Position numbers and translations under genes: made by a program. DNA of 64,000 nt from Clostridium sp031626875 (GTDB lineage Bacteria; Bacillota; Clostridia; Clostridiales; Clostridiaceae), in assembly GCF_031626875.1 (NCBI RefSeq), contig NZ_JANDMF010000001.1, positions 1-64,000 on the forward strand, read 5' to 3'. The notes beneath the pieces are model-generated. The model saw only the letters and a program-made list of their open reading frames with translations, made no database searches and was not told the DNA's origin. Of the stretch, positions 8,602-16,297 are shown one piece after another (the stretch's first letter is position 1; the number at the start of each line of letters is the position of its first letter).

Positions 8602-11229
8602 TTATCTCTTATTTTTAACTTGTGCTTGAGCTGCTGCAAGTCTTGCTAAAGGAACTCTAAATGGTGAGCATGATACATAATCAAGTCCAACATTATGACA
8701 GAATTCAACTGATGATGGATCTCCACCATGTTCTCCACATATTCCTAAATGAATATTAGGTCTAGTTGCTCTTCCCTTTTCAGCTGCTAATTTAACTAAC
8801 GCTCCAACACCTGTTTGATCTAACTTAGCAAATGGATCTTGTTCATAAATCTTCTTTTCATAGTATGATCCTAAGAACTTAGCAGCATCATCTCTTGAGA
8901 ACCCAAAAGTCATTTGAGTTAAGTCATTTGTTCCAAATGAGAAGAACTCAGCTTCTTTTGCAATTTTATCTGCTGTAAGTGCTGCTCTTGGTATTTCAAT
9001 CATGGTACCAACATGATACTCTAAATTTACTCCCTTTTCTTTCATTACTTCATCAGCAGTTTTAACTACAACATCCTTAACATATTTTAATTCCTTGATT
9101 TCACCTACTAATGGAATCATTATTTCAGGAACCACATCATATCCTTTTGAATTTCTAACTTCTATTGCTGCTTCTATTACTGCTCTAGTTTGCATTTCTG
9201 CTATTTCTGGATAAGATACAGCCAATCTACATCCTCTATGCCCCATCATAGGATTAAATTCATGTAATCCTTCAACCGTAGCCTTTAGATCAGTAAATTC
9301 CAATCCCATCTCTTTAGCTAAAGCTTCTATATCTTCATCGCTATGAGGTACAAATTCATGTAGTGGTGGATCTAAGAATCTAATTGTTGCTGGTTTTCCT
9401 TCTAAAGCTTCATAAATTTCTATAAAATCTTGTCTTTGCATTGGAAGTATTTTATCTAATGCCTTTCTTCTTTCTTCTTCATTCTTAGATACTATCATTT
9501 CCCTAACAGCCATTATTCTATCTTCTGCAAAGAACATATGCTCTGTTCTACATAATCCTATACCTTCTGCTCCAAATTCAACAGCTTGTTTTGTATCTCT
9601 AGGAGTATCTGCATTTGTTCTAACTTTTAATTTTCTAATTTCATCTGCCCATCCCATAAATATAGCAAAATGTCCTGATATTTCAGGAGAAACTGTTTTA
9701 ACCTTTTCTGCATACACATTACCAGTTGAACCATCAATTGATATATAATCATTTTCTCTGTAAGTCTTTCCACCTACAGTTAATGTTCTTTTAACTTCAT
9801 CTACCTTTAGTTCTCCGCAACCTGCAACACAGCAAGTTCCCATACCTCTAGCAACAACAGCAGCATGTGAAGTCATTCCACCTCTTACAGTTAAAATTCC
9901 TTCTGCCGCAACCATTCCCTCAATATCTTCTGGAGATGTCTCAAGCCTAACCAAAACCACTTGTTCGCCTTTCTCAGCTCTTTCTTTAGATTCTTCAGCT
10001 GTAAATGCTATCTTACCACAAGCAGCTCCTGGTGACGCAGGAAGCCCCTTAGCTACTGGCGCTGCTTTTTTTATCTCCGCTTGGTCAAAAGCAGGATGTA
10101 ATAAAGAATCTAATTGCTTAGGTTCAACTTTTAAAATTGCTTGCTCTTTAGTAAGCATTTTTTCTTCAACTAAATCTACAGCTATTTTCAAAGCTGCTTG
10201 AGCTGTTCTCTTACCATTTCTAGTTTGAAGGAAATATAACTTACCTTCTTCTATAGTTATTTCCATATCTTGCATATCTTTGTAATGAGTTTCTAATGTG
10301 TTAATAATACCAGTTAATTGTTTATATATAACTGGATCTTGCTCTTCTAATTGCGAAATTGGTTTTGGAGTTCTAATACCTGCAACAACATCTTCCCCTT
10401 GTGCATTCATTAAATATTCTCCATATATTTTATTTTCCCCAGTTGCAGGATTTCTTGAGAATATAACTCCTGTACCTGATGTTTCACCCTTATTTCCAAA
10501 TACCATTTCTTGCACATTTACAGCTGTTCCCCATTCTCCAGGGATATCATTAAGTCTTCTATATACTATAGCTCTTGGATTATCCCAAGATCTAAATACA
10601 GCTGTAATAGACTCAATTAATTGAGTTCTAGGTTCTTGTGGAAAATCTTCTCCCTTTTCACTTCTATAAAGCTTTTTATACTCACTTACTAATTCTTTTA
10701 AATCATCAGCTGTAAGTTCTGTATCATTTTCCACTCCTCTTTTTTCTTTCATCTCATCAATTTTATTTTCAAATAATCGCTTTTCAATTCCCATAACAAC
10801 ATCTGAAAACATTTGAATAAATCTTCTGTATGAATCATATGCAAATCTTGGATTGTTAGTAAGCCTTGCTATAACTTCTACAGCTTCATCATTTAATCCA
10901 AGGTTTAATATTGTATCCATCATACCTGGCATTGACGCTCTTGCTCCTGATCTTACCGATACAAGCAAAGGGTTTGTAGCACTACCAAATTCCTTTCCTG
11001 ATAACTTTTCAAGTTCTTTAATACTTGTTGTTATTTGCTCCAATACTTCAGATGATATTTTTTTACCATCTTCATAATACTTATTACAAGCTTCTGTAGT
11101 AACAGTAAATCCTGTCGGAACTGGAATTCCTAGTGTAGTCATTTCTGCTAAATTTGCTCCTTTACCTCCCAGTAAATTCTTCATACTTGCATTTCCTTCA
11201 CTAAAAAGGTAAACGTACTTTCTCTCCAT
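8602..11229 (-). CDS. ppdK: Pyruvate, phosphate dikinase
   Basis: 875 residues from the internal ATG chosen here. GGAGGAG sits seven bases before it, whereas the longer open frame adds 14 residues with no ribosome site. The enzyme interconverts pyruvate + ATP + phosphate with PEP + AMP + pyrophosphate. The N-terminal ATP-grasp domain begins KYVYLFSEG; the swivelling phosphohistidine domain has GGMTSHAAVVARGMG (His about 455, and the Thr that a PPDK regulatory kinase modifies in other species). The C-terminal PEP/pyruvate barrel has CRTEHMFF, PATIRFLDPPLHEF and the active-site Cys in GICGEHGGDP (about 831). It lies directly downstream of a CcpN-like regulator. No PPDK regulatory-protein gene (YqfL/DUF299) is next to it. 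Confidence 0.97.
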   Translation of the reverse strand: MERKYVYLFSEGNASMKNLLGGKGANLAEMTTLGIPVPTGFTVTTEACNKYYEDGKKISSEVLEQITTSIKELEKLSGKEFGSATNPLLVSVRSGARASMPGMMDTILNLGLNDEAVEVIARLTNNPRFAYDSYRRFIQMFSDVVMGIEKRLFENKIDEMKEKRGVENDTELTADDLKELVSEYKKLYRSEKGEDFPQEPRTQLIESITAVFRSWDNPRAIVYRRLNDIPGEWGTAVNVQEMVFGNKGETSGTGVIFSRNPATGENKIYGEYLMNAQGEDVVAGIRTPKPISQLEEQDPVIYKQLTGIINTLETHYKDMQDMEITIEEGKLYFLQTRNGKRTAQAALKIAVDLVEEKMLTKEQAILKVEPKQLDSLLHPAFDQAEIKKAAPVAKGLPASPGAACGKIAFTAEESKERAEKGEQVVLVRLETSPEDIEGMVAAEGILTVRGGMTSHAAVVARGMGTCCVAGCGELKVDEVKRTLTVGGKTYRENDYISIDGSTGNVYAEKVKTVSPEISGHFAIFMGWADEIRKLKVRTNADTPRDTKQAVEFGAEGIGLCRTEHMFFAEDRIMAVREMIVSKNEEERRKALDKILPMQRQDFIEIYEALEGKPATIRFLDPPLHEFVPHSDEDIEALAKEMGLEFTDLKATVEGLHEFNPMMGHRGCRLAVSYPEIAEMQTRAVIEAAIEVRNSKGYDVVPEIMIPLVGEIKELKYVKDVVVKTADEVMKEKGVNLEYHVGTMIEIPRAALTADKIAKEAEFFSFGTNDLTQMTFGFSRDDAAKFLGSYYEKKIYEQDPFAKLDQTGVGALVKLAAEKGRATRPNIHLGICGEHGGDPSSVEFCHNVGLDYVSCSPFRVPLARLAAAQAQVKNKR

Positions 11230-11300
11230 CTCAATACTCCTCCGTTCAATACAAATTATATATACTAACAAAGCTAATGCTCTGAAAGTTACACCTTATG

Positions 11301-11936
11301 TTACTCGCTCTCTCCCATTTTTACGAATAATCTTGTGATATTGGTTTTTGAAACCTTTCCTACAATTTTATATTGACTCTTTACTCCATCTACCTTTAAC
11401 GTCTCAACTATTGGTATACTATCAATCTCATGCTCTATAATTTTTTTAGCCATGTCATATGCACTGTCTTCTGAAGTTCCACATATAATATTAGGCATTC
11501 TTGTCATTATTATACCCACAGGAACCTTATGAATATCAGTACCCCCAATTGAAATCTTTAAAAAGTCCTTTCTAGATACAGCTCCCACTAAAAAGCCATT
11601 ATTTTCAACAAAAACAGTACCAACATCATTTAGAAACAAGTATACGATTGCATCATAAACCATAGTATTTTCACTTATTATAGATGGTTTTGACATTATT
11701 TCAGATACCTTTATCTCATTTATATAATCTAAAAGCAAACTACTTTTAGGCTTGTCAGAAAAAACATATCCTACTTTGGGTCTTGCATCTAATATCCCTA
11801 TCATAGTAAGTATAGCTAAATCTGCTCTTAATGCAGCTCTAGTAACCCCTAATTTTTCAGCTAAAGCCTCACTTGTGACAGGCTGTCCTTCTCTTACTAA
11901 TTTAATAATTTCTTCTTGCCTATCTGACAATTTCAT
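11301..11936 (-). CDS. ccpN: CcpN-like regulator: HTH plus two CBS domains
   Basis: 211 residues. The N-terminal 60 residues form a winged helix-turn-helix (RQEEIIKLVREGQPVTSEALAEKLGVTRAALRADLAIL). Residues about 78-205 are a pair of CBS domains, predicted to sense nucleotides. This is the architecture of Bacillus CcpN, which represses gluconeogenic genes. Position agrees: in Bacillus ccpN sits in the same block next to yqfL, the PPDK/PEP-synthase regulator; here it sits immediately upstream of ppdK itself, about 70 bases apart, so control of ppdK is likely by inference. ATG after AAGAGGG. Its own upstream region has a large inverted repeat, described separately. Confidence 0.85.
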   Translation of the reverse strand: MKLSDRQEEIIKLVREGQPVTSEALAEKLGVTRAALRADLAILTMIGILDARPKVGYVFSDKPKSSLLLDYINEIKVSEIMSKPSIISENTMVYDAIVYLFLNDVGTVFVENNGFLVGAVSRKDFLKISIGGTDIHKVPVGIIMTRMPNIICGTSEDSAYDMAKKIIEHEIDSIPIVETLKVDGVKSQYKIVGKVSKTNITRLFVKMGESE

Positions 11937-11957
11937 ACAATCCCTCTTTTCAGAGTC

Positions 11958-12083
11958 AATTTAGGAATATTAAAAATTTTGTGTAGTAATCTCTCACCAC
12001 AGTATAATTATACCACTTTATACTCTTTTGACTACACTTAATTTTCAGAAAAATCAAACATTTTTCTTCAATATTCCTAAATT
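11958..12083. repeat. 14-bp inverted repeat flanking the ccpN promoter region
   Basis: AATTTAGGAATATT at 11958-11971 is repeated exactly in inverted orientation at 12070-12083. The 98 bases between include the palindrome GTATAATTATAC near 12002-12013, which holds a TATAAT in both directions. This could be a looped operator for autoregulation or a tiny mobile-element remnant; the sequence does not decide. Confidence 0.6.
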
Positions 12084-12125
12084 AGTCCTCATTTATAACA
12101 TTCTTAATCATTTTTACATATTATT

Positions 12126-12764
12126 TTAGCTATTTTTCTCTTCTTTCTCTTCTTTTTCCTCTTTATCTTCTTCAAAATTTACTGTATAGCTGTAAACAGT
12201 TCCATTACCATTGGATGCTTTTTCTTCTTTTGAAGGTTTATTACCATATTCATCCTTTGCATCATGAAATTTATTTTTTATAACATCTGCAAATTCACTA
12301 GCTTTTTCTTTAACTTCATCTGCTGCTCTATAAACATATTTATTAATAACTTCAACAGATCCATCTACCTTAGTAATTTCTATTGTAATTTTTGTAGCAA
12401 CTGCAGCTACAACACCAAAAACCAATAATGCTGGCATTATTATCGCAATCACACTTACTGCAATTCCTGCATTTACAGGAACATCTACTAATATCTTTTC
12501 ATCCTTTTTAATCTTTATTCTTGCTACATTACCCTTTCTAATTAATTCCTTTAGCCATATTTTAAATTCTTCTATACTTTGCCCATTGTTTTCGTCTCTT
12601 TCTTCTGATTCTTCTGCAAAATTATTATTAGTTTTATTTTCAATGAATATTATAGCATCTAATACATCTCCATCACTAAATTCTAATGCTTCTTTCGCTT
12701 GAGCATAGCTAACTCCAGTTCTTTCCTTTACCTTGTCAACGCTTTCTAATGAAATTTTCTCCAT
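12126..12764 (-). CDS. UBA-like / DUF4342 membrane-associated protein
   Basis: 212 residues. Residues about 1-45 resemble a UBA/TS-N helical module (VDKVKERTGVSYAQAKEALEFSDGDVLDAI), as in the N-terminus of elongation factor Ts. A linker leads to a DUF4342-like part that contains one hydrophobic segment (about 105-130, VNAGIAVSVIAIIMPALLVF) followed by a soluble, very acidic and Lys-rich tail ending in repeated KEEKEEK. The longer frame begins at a GTG inside the ribosome site and overlapping the recO stop; the ATG used here has AAAGGAG eight bases ahead. It is immediately downstream of recO. Function unknown; a membrane-tethered adaptor is only a guess. Confidence 0.72.
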   Translation of the reverse strand: MEKISLESVDKVKERTGVSYAQAKEALEFSDGDVLDAIIFIENKTNNNFAEESEERDENNGQSIEEFKIWLKELIRKGNVARIKIKKDEKILVDVPVNAGIAVSVIAIIMPALLVFGVVAAVATKITIEITKVDGSVEVINKYVYRAADEVKEKASEFADVIKNKFHDAKDEYGNKPSKEEKASNGNGTVYSYTVNFEEDKEEKEEKEEKNS

Positions 12765-12769
12765 ACCAT

Positions 12770-13510
12770 TCACTCCTTTATATAATTTAGCATTTCTAAA
12801 CTTTTTGGTCTTTTGGCATAACTAGAAGAAATCATAAAAGTAGTTACCTTTTCAATTTCTTTTTTTATATCATCTGATAAATTTAATTTATATATCTTTT
12901 CTGAAGGGGTCTTAATGAGGAATCTCAAAGCATTGTATGTCCCTTTAGAAATATATAATCCATGCTCCTTAGTACATTCCTCACAAACTCCTCCATAATA
13001 TGATAAACTTATATAATTAGCTGATGAAATTTTCTTTTTACATATAGTGCAATTATCTAAAGTTAATCCATATCCAGTAGCCTTAAGTAACTTTAATTCA
13101 AAAGTTCTTATAAGCATTTCATAATCTATAGCATCTGTATTTAATAAATATAGTGTAGTTATAAATTCCTTAAAAAGCCACTTATTACTTTCTCCTTCTA
13201 ATAAAGCTATATCAATAAGCTCACAAATATATGATGAAAAAGTAAGCTTATCAAGATTATTTAACAACCCCTGAAATGAATTAATTATTTTACCTTCTTG
13301 AAGATTGTATAAATTTTTTCCTTTAAAAATTAAATATTCTCCATAGCATAAAGGCAGGGTAACTGCAAAAAGTTTACTCTTGCTTTTTTTAGCCCCCCTT
13401 GCTATATTGGTTATTTTCCCTAATTCATCTGTATACATCCATACTAACTTATCATTTTCTTTATAATCTTGTGTTTTTATAATAACACCCTTGCACTTAA
13501 ATAGTGACAG
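12770..13510 (-). CDS. recO: DNA repair protein RecO (probable CTG start)
   Basis: RecO helps load RecA on SSB-coated gaps in the RecFOR pathway. From the first ATG the protein would have 222 residues and lack the first strands of its OB fold. The frame stays open upstream, through FKCKGVIIKTQDYKENDKL and VW, to a stop just before CTG; reading that CTG as start gives 246 residues beginning SLFKCKGVIIKTQ after Met, which is the normal RecO N-terminus and length. No ATG, GTG or TTG exists in that stretch; AGGGG lies nine bases before the CTG. The zinc-like Cys pairs CTICKK and CEECTKEHG are in the C-terminal half. It lies between era and the DUF4342 gene. Confidence 0.88.
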   Translation of the reverse strand: MSLFKCKGVIIKTQDYKENDKLVWMYTDELGKITNIARGAKKSKSKLFAVTLPLCYGEYLIFKGKNLYNLQEGKIINSFQGLLNNLDKLTFSSYICELIDIALLEGESNKWLFKEFITTLYLLNTDAIDYEMLIRTFELKLLKATGYGLTLDNCTICKKKISSANYISLSYYGGVCEECTKEHGLYISKGTYNALRFLIKTPSEKIYKLNLSDDIKKEIEKVTTFMISSSYAKRPKSLEMLNYIKE

Positions 13511-13529
13511 TTAAACCATCCCCTATCTG

Positions 13530-14420
13530 CTATTTATTTTTCTTATACCCAAGTTCTTTTAAGAGATTTTGATTATCTCTCCATTCTTTTCTTACTTTAA
13601 CCCATATTTTAATATTTACTTTTGCATCTAAAAATCTTTCTAATTCATATCTAGCAGATTCCCCTATTTTCTTTAGACTTTGCCCATTTTTTCCTATAAT
13701 TATACCCTTATGAGAATCCTTTTCACATATCAAATCCACTTCTATATGATATGTTCCATTTTCTTTTTGTTTCATTTGAATTACATCAACCGCTATTCCA
13801 TGGGGAACTTCATCTCTTAAAGTTCTTAATGCTTTTTCCCTAACTAACTCTGCTACAACAAACTTTTCTTGAACATCTGTAATCATATCTTCAGGATAAT
13901 ATTGTGGCCCTTCTGGTAAACTTTCAACCATAAGTTCAACTAATTTATCAACATTCTTACCCTTTAATGCAGAAATAGGAATAATCTCTTTAAAGTTAAA
14001 TTCTTGTGAAAATTTAGCTAATGACATAGCTACCTTCTCTTTTGTAGTTTCATCTACTTTATTCAAAACCAAAAACACAGGTGCTTTTGAATTCTTTAAT
14101 GTTTCAAGTATAAACTTATCTCCTCTTCCAAGTTCATCATCTGGATTAGTAATAAATATTACTAAATCAACTTCCTTCATTGAATCTTTTGCAGAATTCA
14201 CCATATACTCACCTAATTTATGTTTTGGCTTATGTATTCCTGGTGTATCCACAAATACAATTTGATATTTCTTTGTAGTTAAAATTGTTTGAATATTATT
14301 TCTTGTAGTTTGCGGTTTGTTAGAAACAATTGATAATTTTTCCCCCATTATATGATTCATCAAAGTTGATTTACCCACATTTGGTCTTCCTACTATAGTT
14401 ACAAATCCTGATTTAAACAT
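13530..14420 (-). CDS. era: Ribosome-assembly GTPase Era
   Basis: 296 residues, standard length. Era binds the 3' end of 16S rRNA and helps mature the small subunit. The GTPase domain has G1 GRPNVGKSTL (about 11-20), G2 TTRNNIQ, G3 DTPG (about 59-62) and G4 NKVD (about 121-124). The C-terminal KH domain includes HKGIIIGKNGQSLKKIG (about 235-251). ATG four bases after GGAGG, a slightly tight spacing. Downstream of cdd and upstream of recO, the order found in many Firmicutes. Confidence 0.98.
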   Translation of the reverse strand: MFKSGFVTIVGRPNVGKSTLMNHIMGEKLSIVSNKPQTTRNNIQTILTTKKYQIVFVDTPGIHKPKHKLGEYMVNSAKDSMKEVDLVIFITNPDDELGRGDKFILETLKNSKAPVFLVLNKVDETTKEKVAMSLAKFSQEFNFKEIIPISALKGKNVDKLVELMVESLPEGPQYYPEDMITDVQEKFVVAELVREKALRTLRDEVPHGIAVDVIQMKQKENGTYHIEVDLICEKDSHKGIIIGKNGQSLKKIGESARYELERFLDAKVNIKIWVKVRKEWRDNQNLLKELGYKKNK

Positions 14421-14429
14421 TCTTCCTCC

Positions 14430-14831
14430 TTATTTATCCAAGTCTTCTTTTGTAAAAGTGCCTGGCATTATCTCATCTAAAGTCTTTTCTAAAATTTCAT
14501 TTTCATTTTTTATTATATATATCTTTGTATCCTTACTTTCCGCAAACTCTGAAATCACTTGTCTGCATATACCACAAGGATAGGTAAAAGAATTTGGATC
14601 TCCAATTAATGCAATAGCTTTAATTGTTCTATTTCCATGTGATATTCCATTAAAAATAGCTGTTCTTTCAGCACAGTTAGTTGCTCCAAATGATGCATTT
14701 TCTATATTACATCCTGTATATATTTTATCATCTTCAAACAAAACAGCTGCACCCACCTTAAAGTTTGAGTAAGGACAGTATGCATTTTCTCTAGCTTCTA
14801 TAGCCTTTGATATTAATTCTCTATTAATCAT
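14430..14831 (-). CDS. cdd: Cytidine deaminase
   Basis: 133 residues from the internal ATG, which follows TTGGAGGAATT; the longer open frame adds 14 residues with no ribosome site and gives an abnormal N-terminus. The enzyme converts cytidine and deoxycytidine to uridine forms in pyrimidine salvage. The zinc site is complete: Cys53-Ala-Glu55 (catalytic Glu) and PCGIC with Cys86 and Cys89; CPYSNFKVGAA near the N-terminus binds substrate. Ten bases separate its stop from the era start. Confidence 0.96.
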   Translation of the reverse strand: MINRELISKAIEARENAYCPYSNFKVGAAVLFEDDKIYTGCNIENASFGATNCAERTAIFNGISHGNRTIKAIALIGDPNSFTYPCGICRQVISEFAESKDTKIYIIKNENEILEKTLDEIMPGTFTKEDLDK

Positions 14832-14969
14832 AATAATTCCTCCAACACTCATTAGATATATCTTTATTAGCATACTCTTTATTTATATTATGTGTATTTT
14901 AAATTATATCACTATACAAAAATTATACAAGAAGTTAGAAATCAGTAAAATTTATATACAGATTTCTAA

Positions 14970-15032
14970 CCAAAGAAAAACATTACACATAATAAGGTAG
15001 TTCGATTTACGAACTACCTTATTATGTGTAAT
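14970..15032 (-). terminator. Terminator after dgkA-PAP2, 23-bp perfect stem
   Basis: The arms 14982-15004 and 15010-15032 are perfectly complementary with a 5-nt loop. On the minus strand the stem is followed by TGTTTTTCTTTG, so it should end transcription of the dgkA fusion gene. The stem is unusually long and even for a terminator. Confidence 0.78.
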
Positions 15033-15038
15033 ATAAAA

Positions 15039-15740
15039 CTAAATTTTAAACACAGTAAATATTAATAATGTTAGCAACATTCCAAACAAAGCACCAACAA
15101 TTACTTCTGCTAATGAGTGCACTTCTGAATCCACTCTACTTTGAGCTGTTATAAAAGCCATCAAAAAACTCAACATTATACATATTGGTTCCTCTGTTAT
15201 AAGCGATATAGCTGTTGCTATAGAAAATGAAAGTGCACTATGACCACTTGGCATACCACCTTTAAGTGGTGTTCCTTCTCCAAATATAGCTTTTACAATT
15301 ACAGTCGAAATACAAACTATTACTAACACTATAAATATTGTATAGGGATGAGAACTTTTCACTTTATGAATTACAACATAGGAAAAGTTAGACAACTTAT
15401 CCCAGAATATAACATATCCCACTACTAAAGCATTTACAGCAGTTATAAAAACTCCACCTGCTGCTGCATTCTTAGCTATTTTAGCTAAAGGATGATAATA
15501 ATTTGTAGTCATGTCTATAGCCGCCTCTATAGCTGTATTAATAAGTTCTGCAGATATTACCATAGTTATTGTTACTGCTAAAACTAAAAATTCTGTCTTA
15601 GTAACATCAAAACAAAAGCAAGCTATTAAAACTGCCAATGAAGCAAATAAATGTATTTTCATATTTCTTTGGGTTCTTACAGTATCTATAACACCATCAA
15701 TGGCATGATTAAAACTGTCCACTAACTTCTTTAATTTCAT
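15039..15740 (-). CDS. dgkA: Undecaprenol/diacylglycerol kinase fused to PAP2-type phosphatase domain
   Basis: 233 residues in two membrane domains. Residues 1-115 are a DgkA-type kinase: SFNHAIDGV at the start and ELINTAIEAAIDM (about 65-77), the catalytic helix, with three membrane segments. Residues about 125-233 are a PAP2-like phosphatase domain with KGGMPSGHSALSFS (the PSGH loop) and SRVDSEVHSLAE, in which the usual closing Asp is Glu and the usual first KxxxxxxRP motif is not recognisable. In Firmicutes DgkA homologues phosphorylate undecaprenol, and PAP2 proteins dephosphorylate it or related lipids, so the fusion could balance carrier lipid for wall synthesis; that is inference. Sits between ybeY and cdd, as dgkA does in Bacillus. 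Confidence 0.85.
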   Translation of the reverse strand: MKLKKLVDSFNHAIDGVIDTVRTQRNMKIHLFASLAVLIACFCFDVTKTEFLVLAVTITMVISAELINTAIEAAIDMTTNYYHPLAKIAKNAAAGGVFITAVNALVVGYVIFWDKLSNFSYVVIHKVKSSHPYTIFIVLVIVCISTVIVKAIFGEGTPLKGGMPSGHSALSFSIATAISLITEEPICIMLSFLMAFITAQSRVDSEVHSLAEVIVGALFGMLLTLLIFTVFKI

Positions 15741-15771
15741 TTATATCACCCTTTTACACTTATAAAAATTA

Positions 15772-16275
15772 TTATCCCCTCTTTATATTAAGTTTATTTA
15801 AGATCTCCTCTTCTCTTTTTCTCATGAACTTTTTTTCATCTTCTTCCATATGATCATATCCTAACAAGTGCAATACCGAATGTACAACCAGATATGATGC
15901 TTCCCTTTGAAATGAATGATCATACTCTTTCGATTGTTCTAATGCTTTTTCTAATGATAACACTATATCCCCAATGACTAATTCTTCTCCATCCATAAAA
16001 GTCTCATCAAACTTCTTATTTTTATAACACTCCTTATATACATTCCCTTTTGGATAATCTAACATAGGAAAAGAAAGAACATCAGTAGCTCTATCTATGC
16101 TTCTATTTTCATTATTAATTTTCCTAATATCCTCATTATCTACAAACACCAAAGAAATTTCACAAGGTACCAGAACTTCTTCTTCTCCTAATGTAAAAAG
16201 TATAGTATCTTCTAACCCTTTAATTACATTATCATCCACATCTATTTTACTTTGTCTATTATCAACGTAAATCAT
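15772..16275 (-). CDS. ybeY: Endoribonuclease YbeY, rRNA maturation factor
   Basis: 167 residues, normal length. YbeY is a metal-dependent RNase needed for 16S 3'-end processing and late 30S quality control. The zinc site H-x3-H-x5-H is intact: His132, His136 and His142 in VHSVLHLLGYDHMEEDE. NRSIDRATDVLSFPM (about 57-71) is the second family signature. ATG after AAAGGAG. Downstream of the YqfF gene and just upstream of dgkA. Confidence 0.96.
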   Translation of the reverse strand: MIYVDNRQSKIDVDDNVIKGLEDTILFTLGEEEVLVPCEISLVFVDNEDIRKINNENRSIDRATDVLSFPMLDYPKGNVYKECYKNKKFDETFMDGEELVIGDIVLSLEKALEQSKEYDHSFQREASYLVVHSVLHLLGYDHMEEDEKKFMRKREEEILNKLNIKRG

Positions 16276-16297
16276 CTTTTCTCCTTTTTAGCATGAT

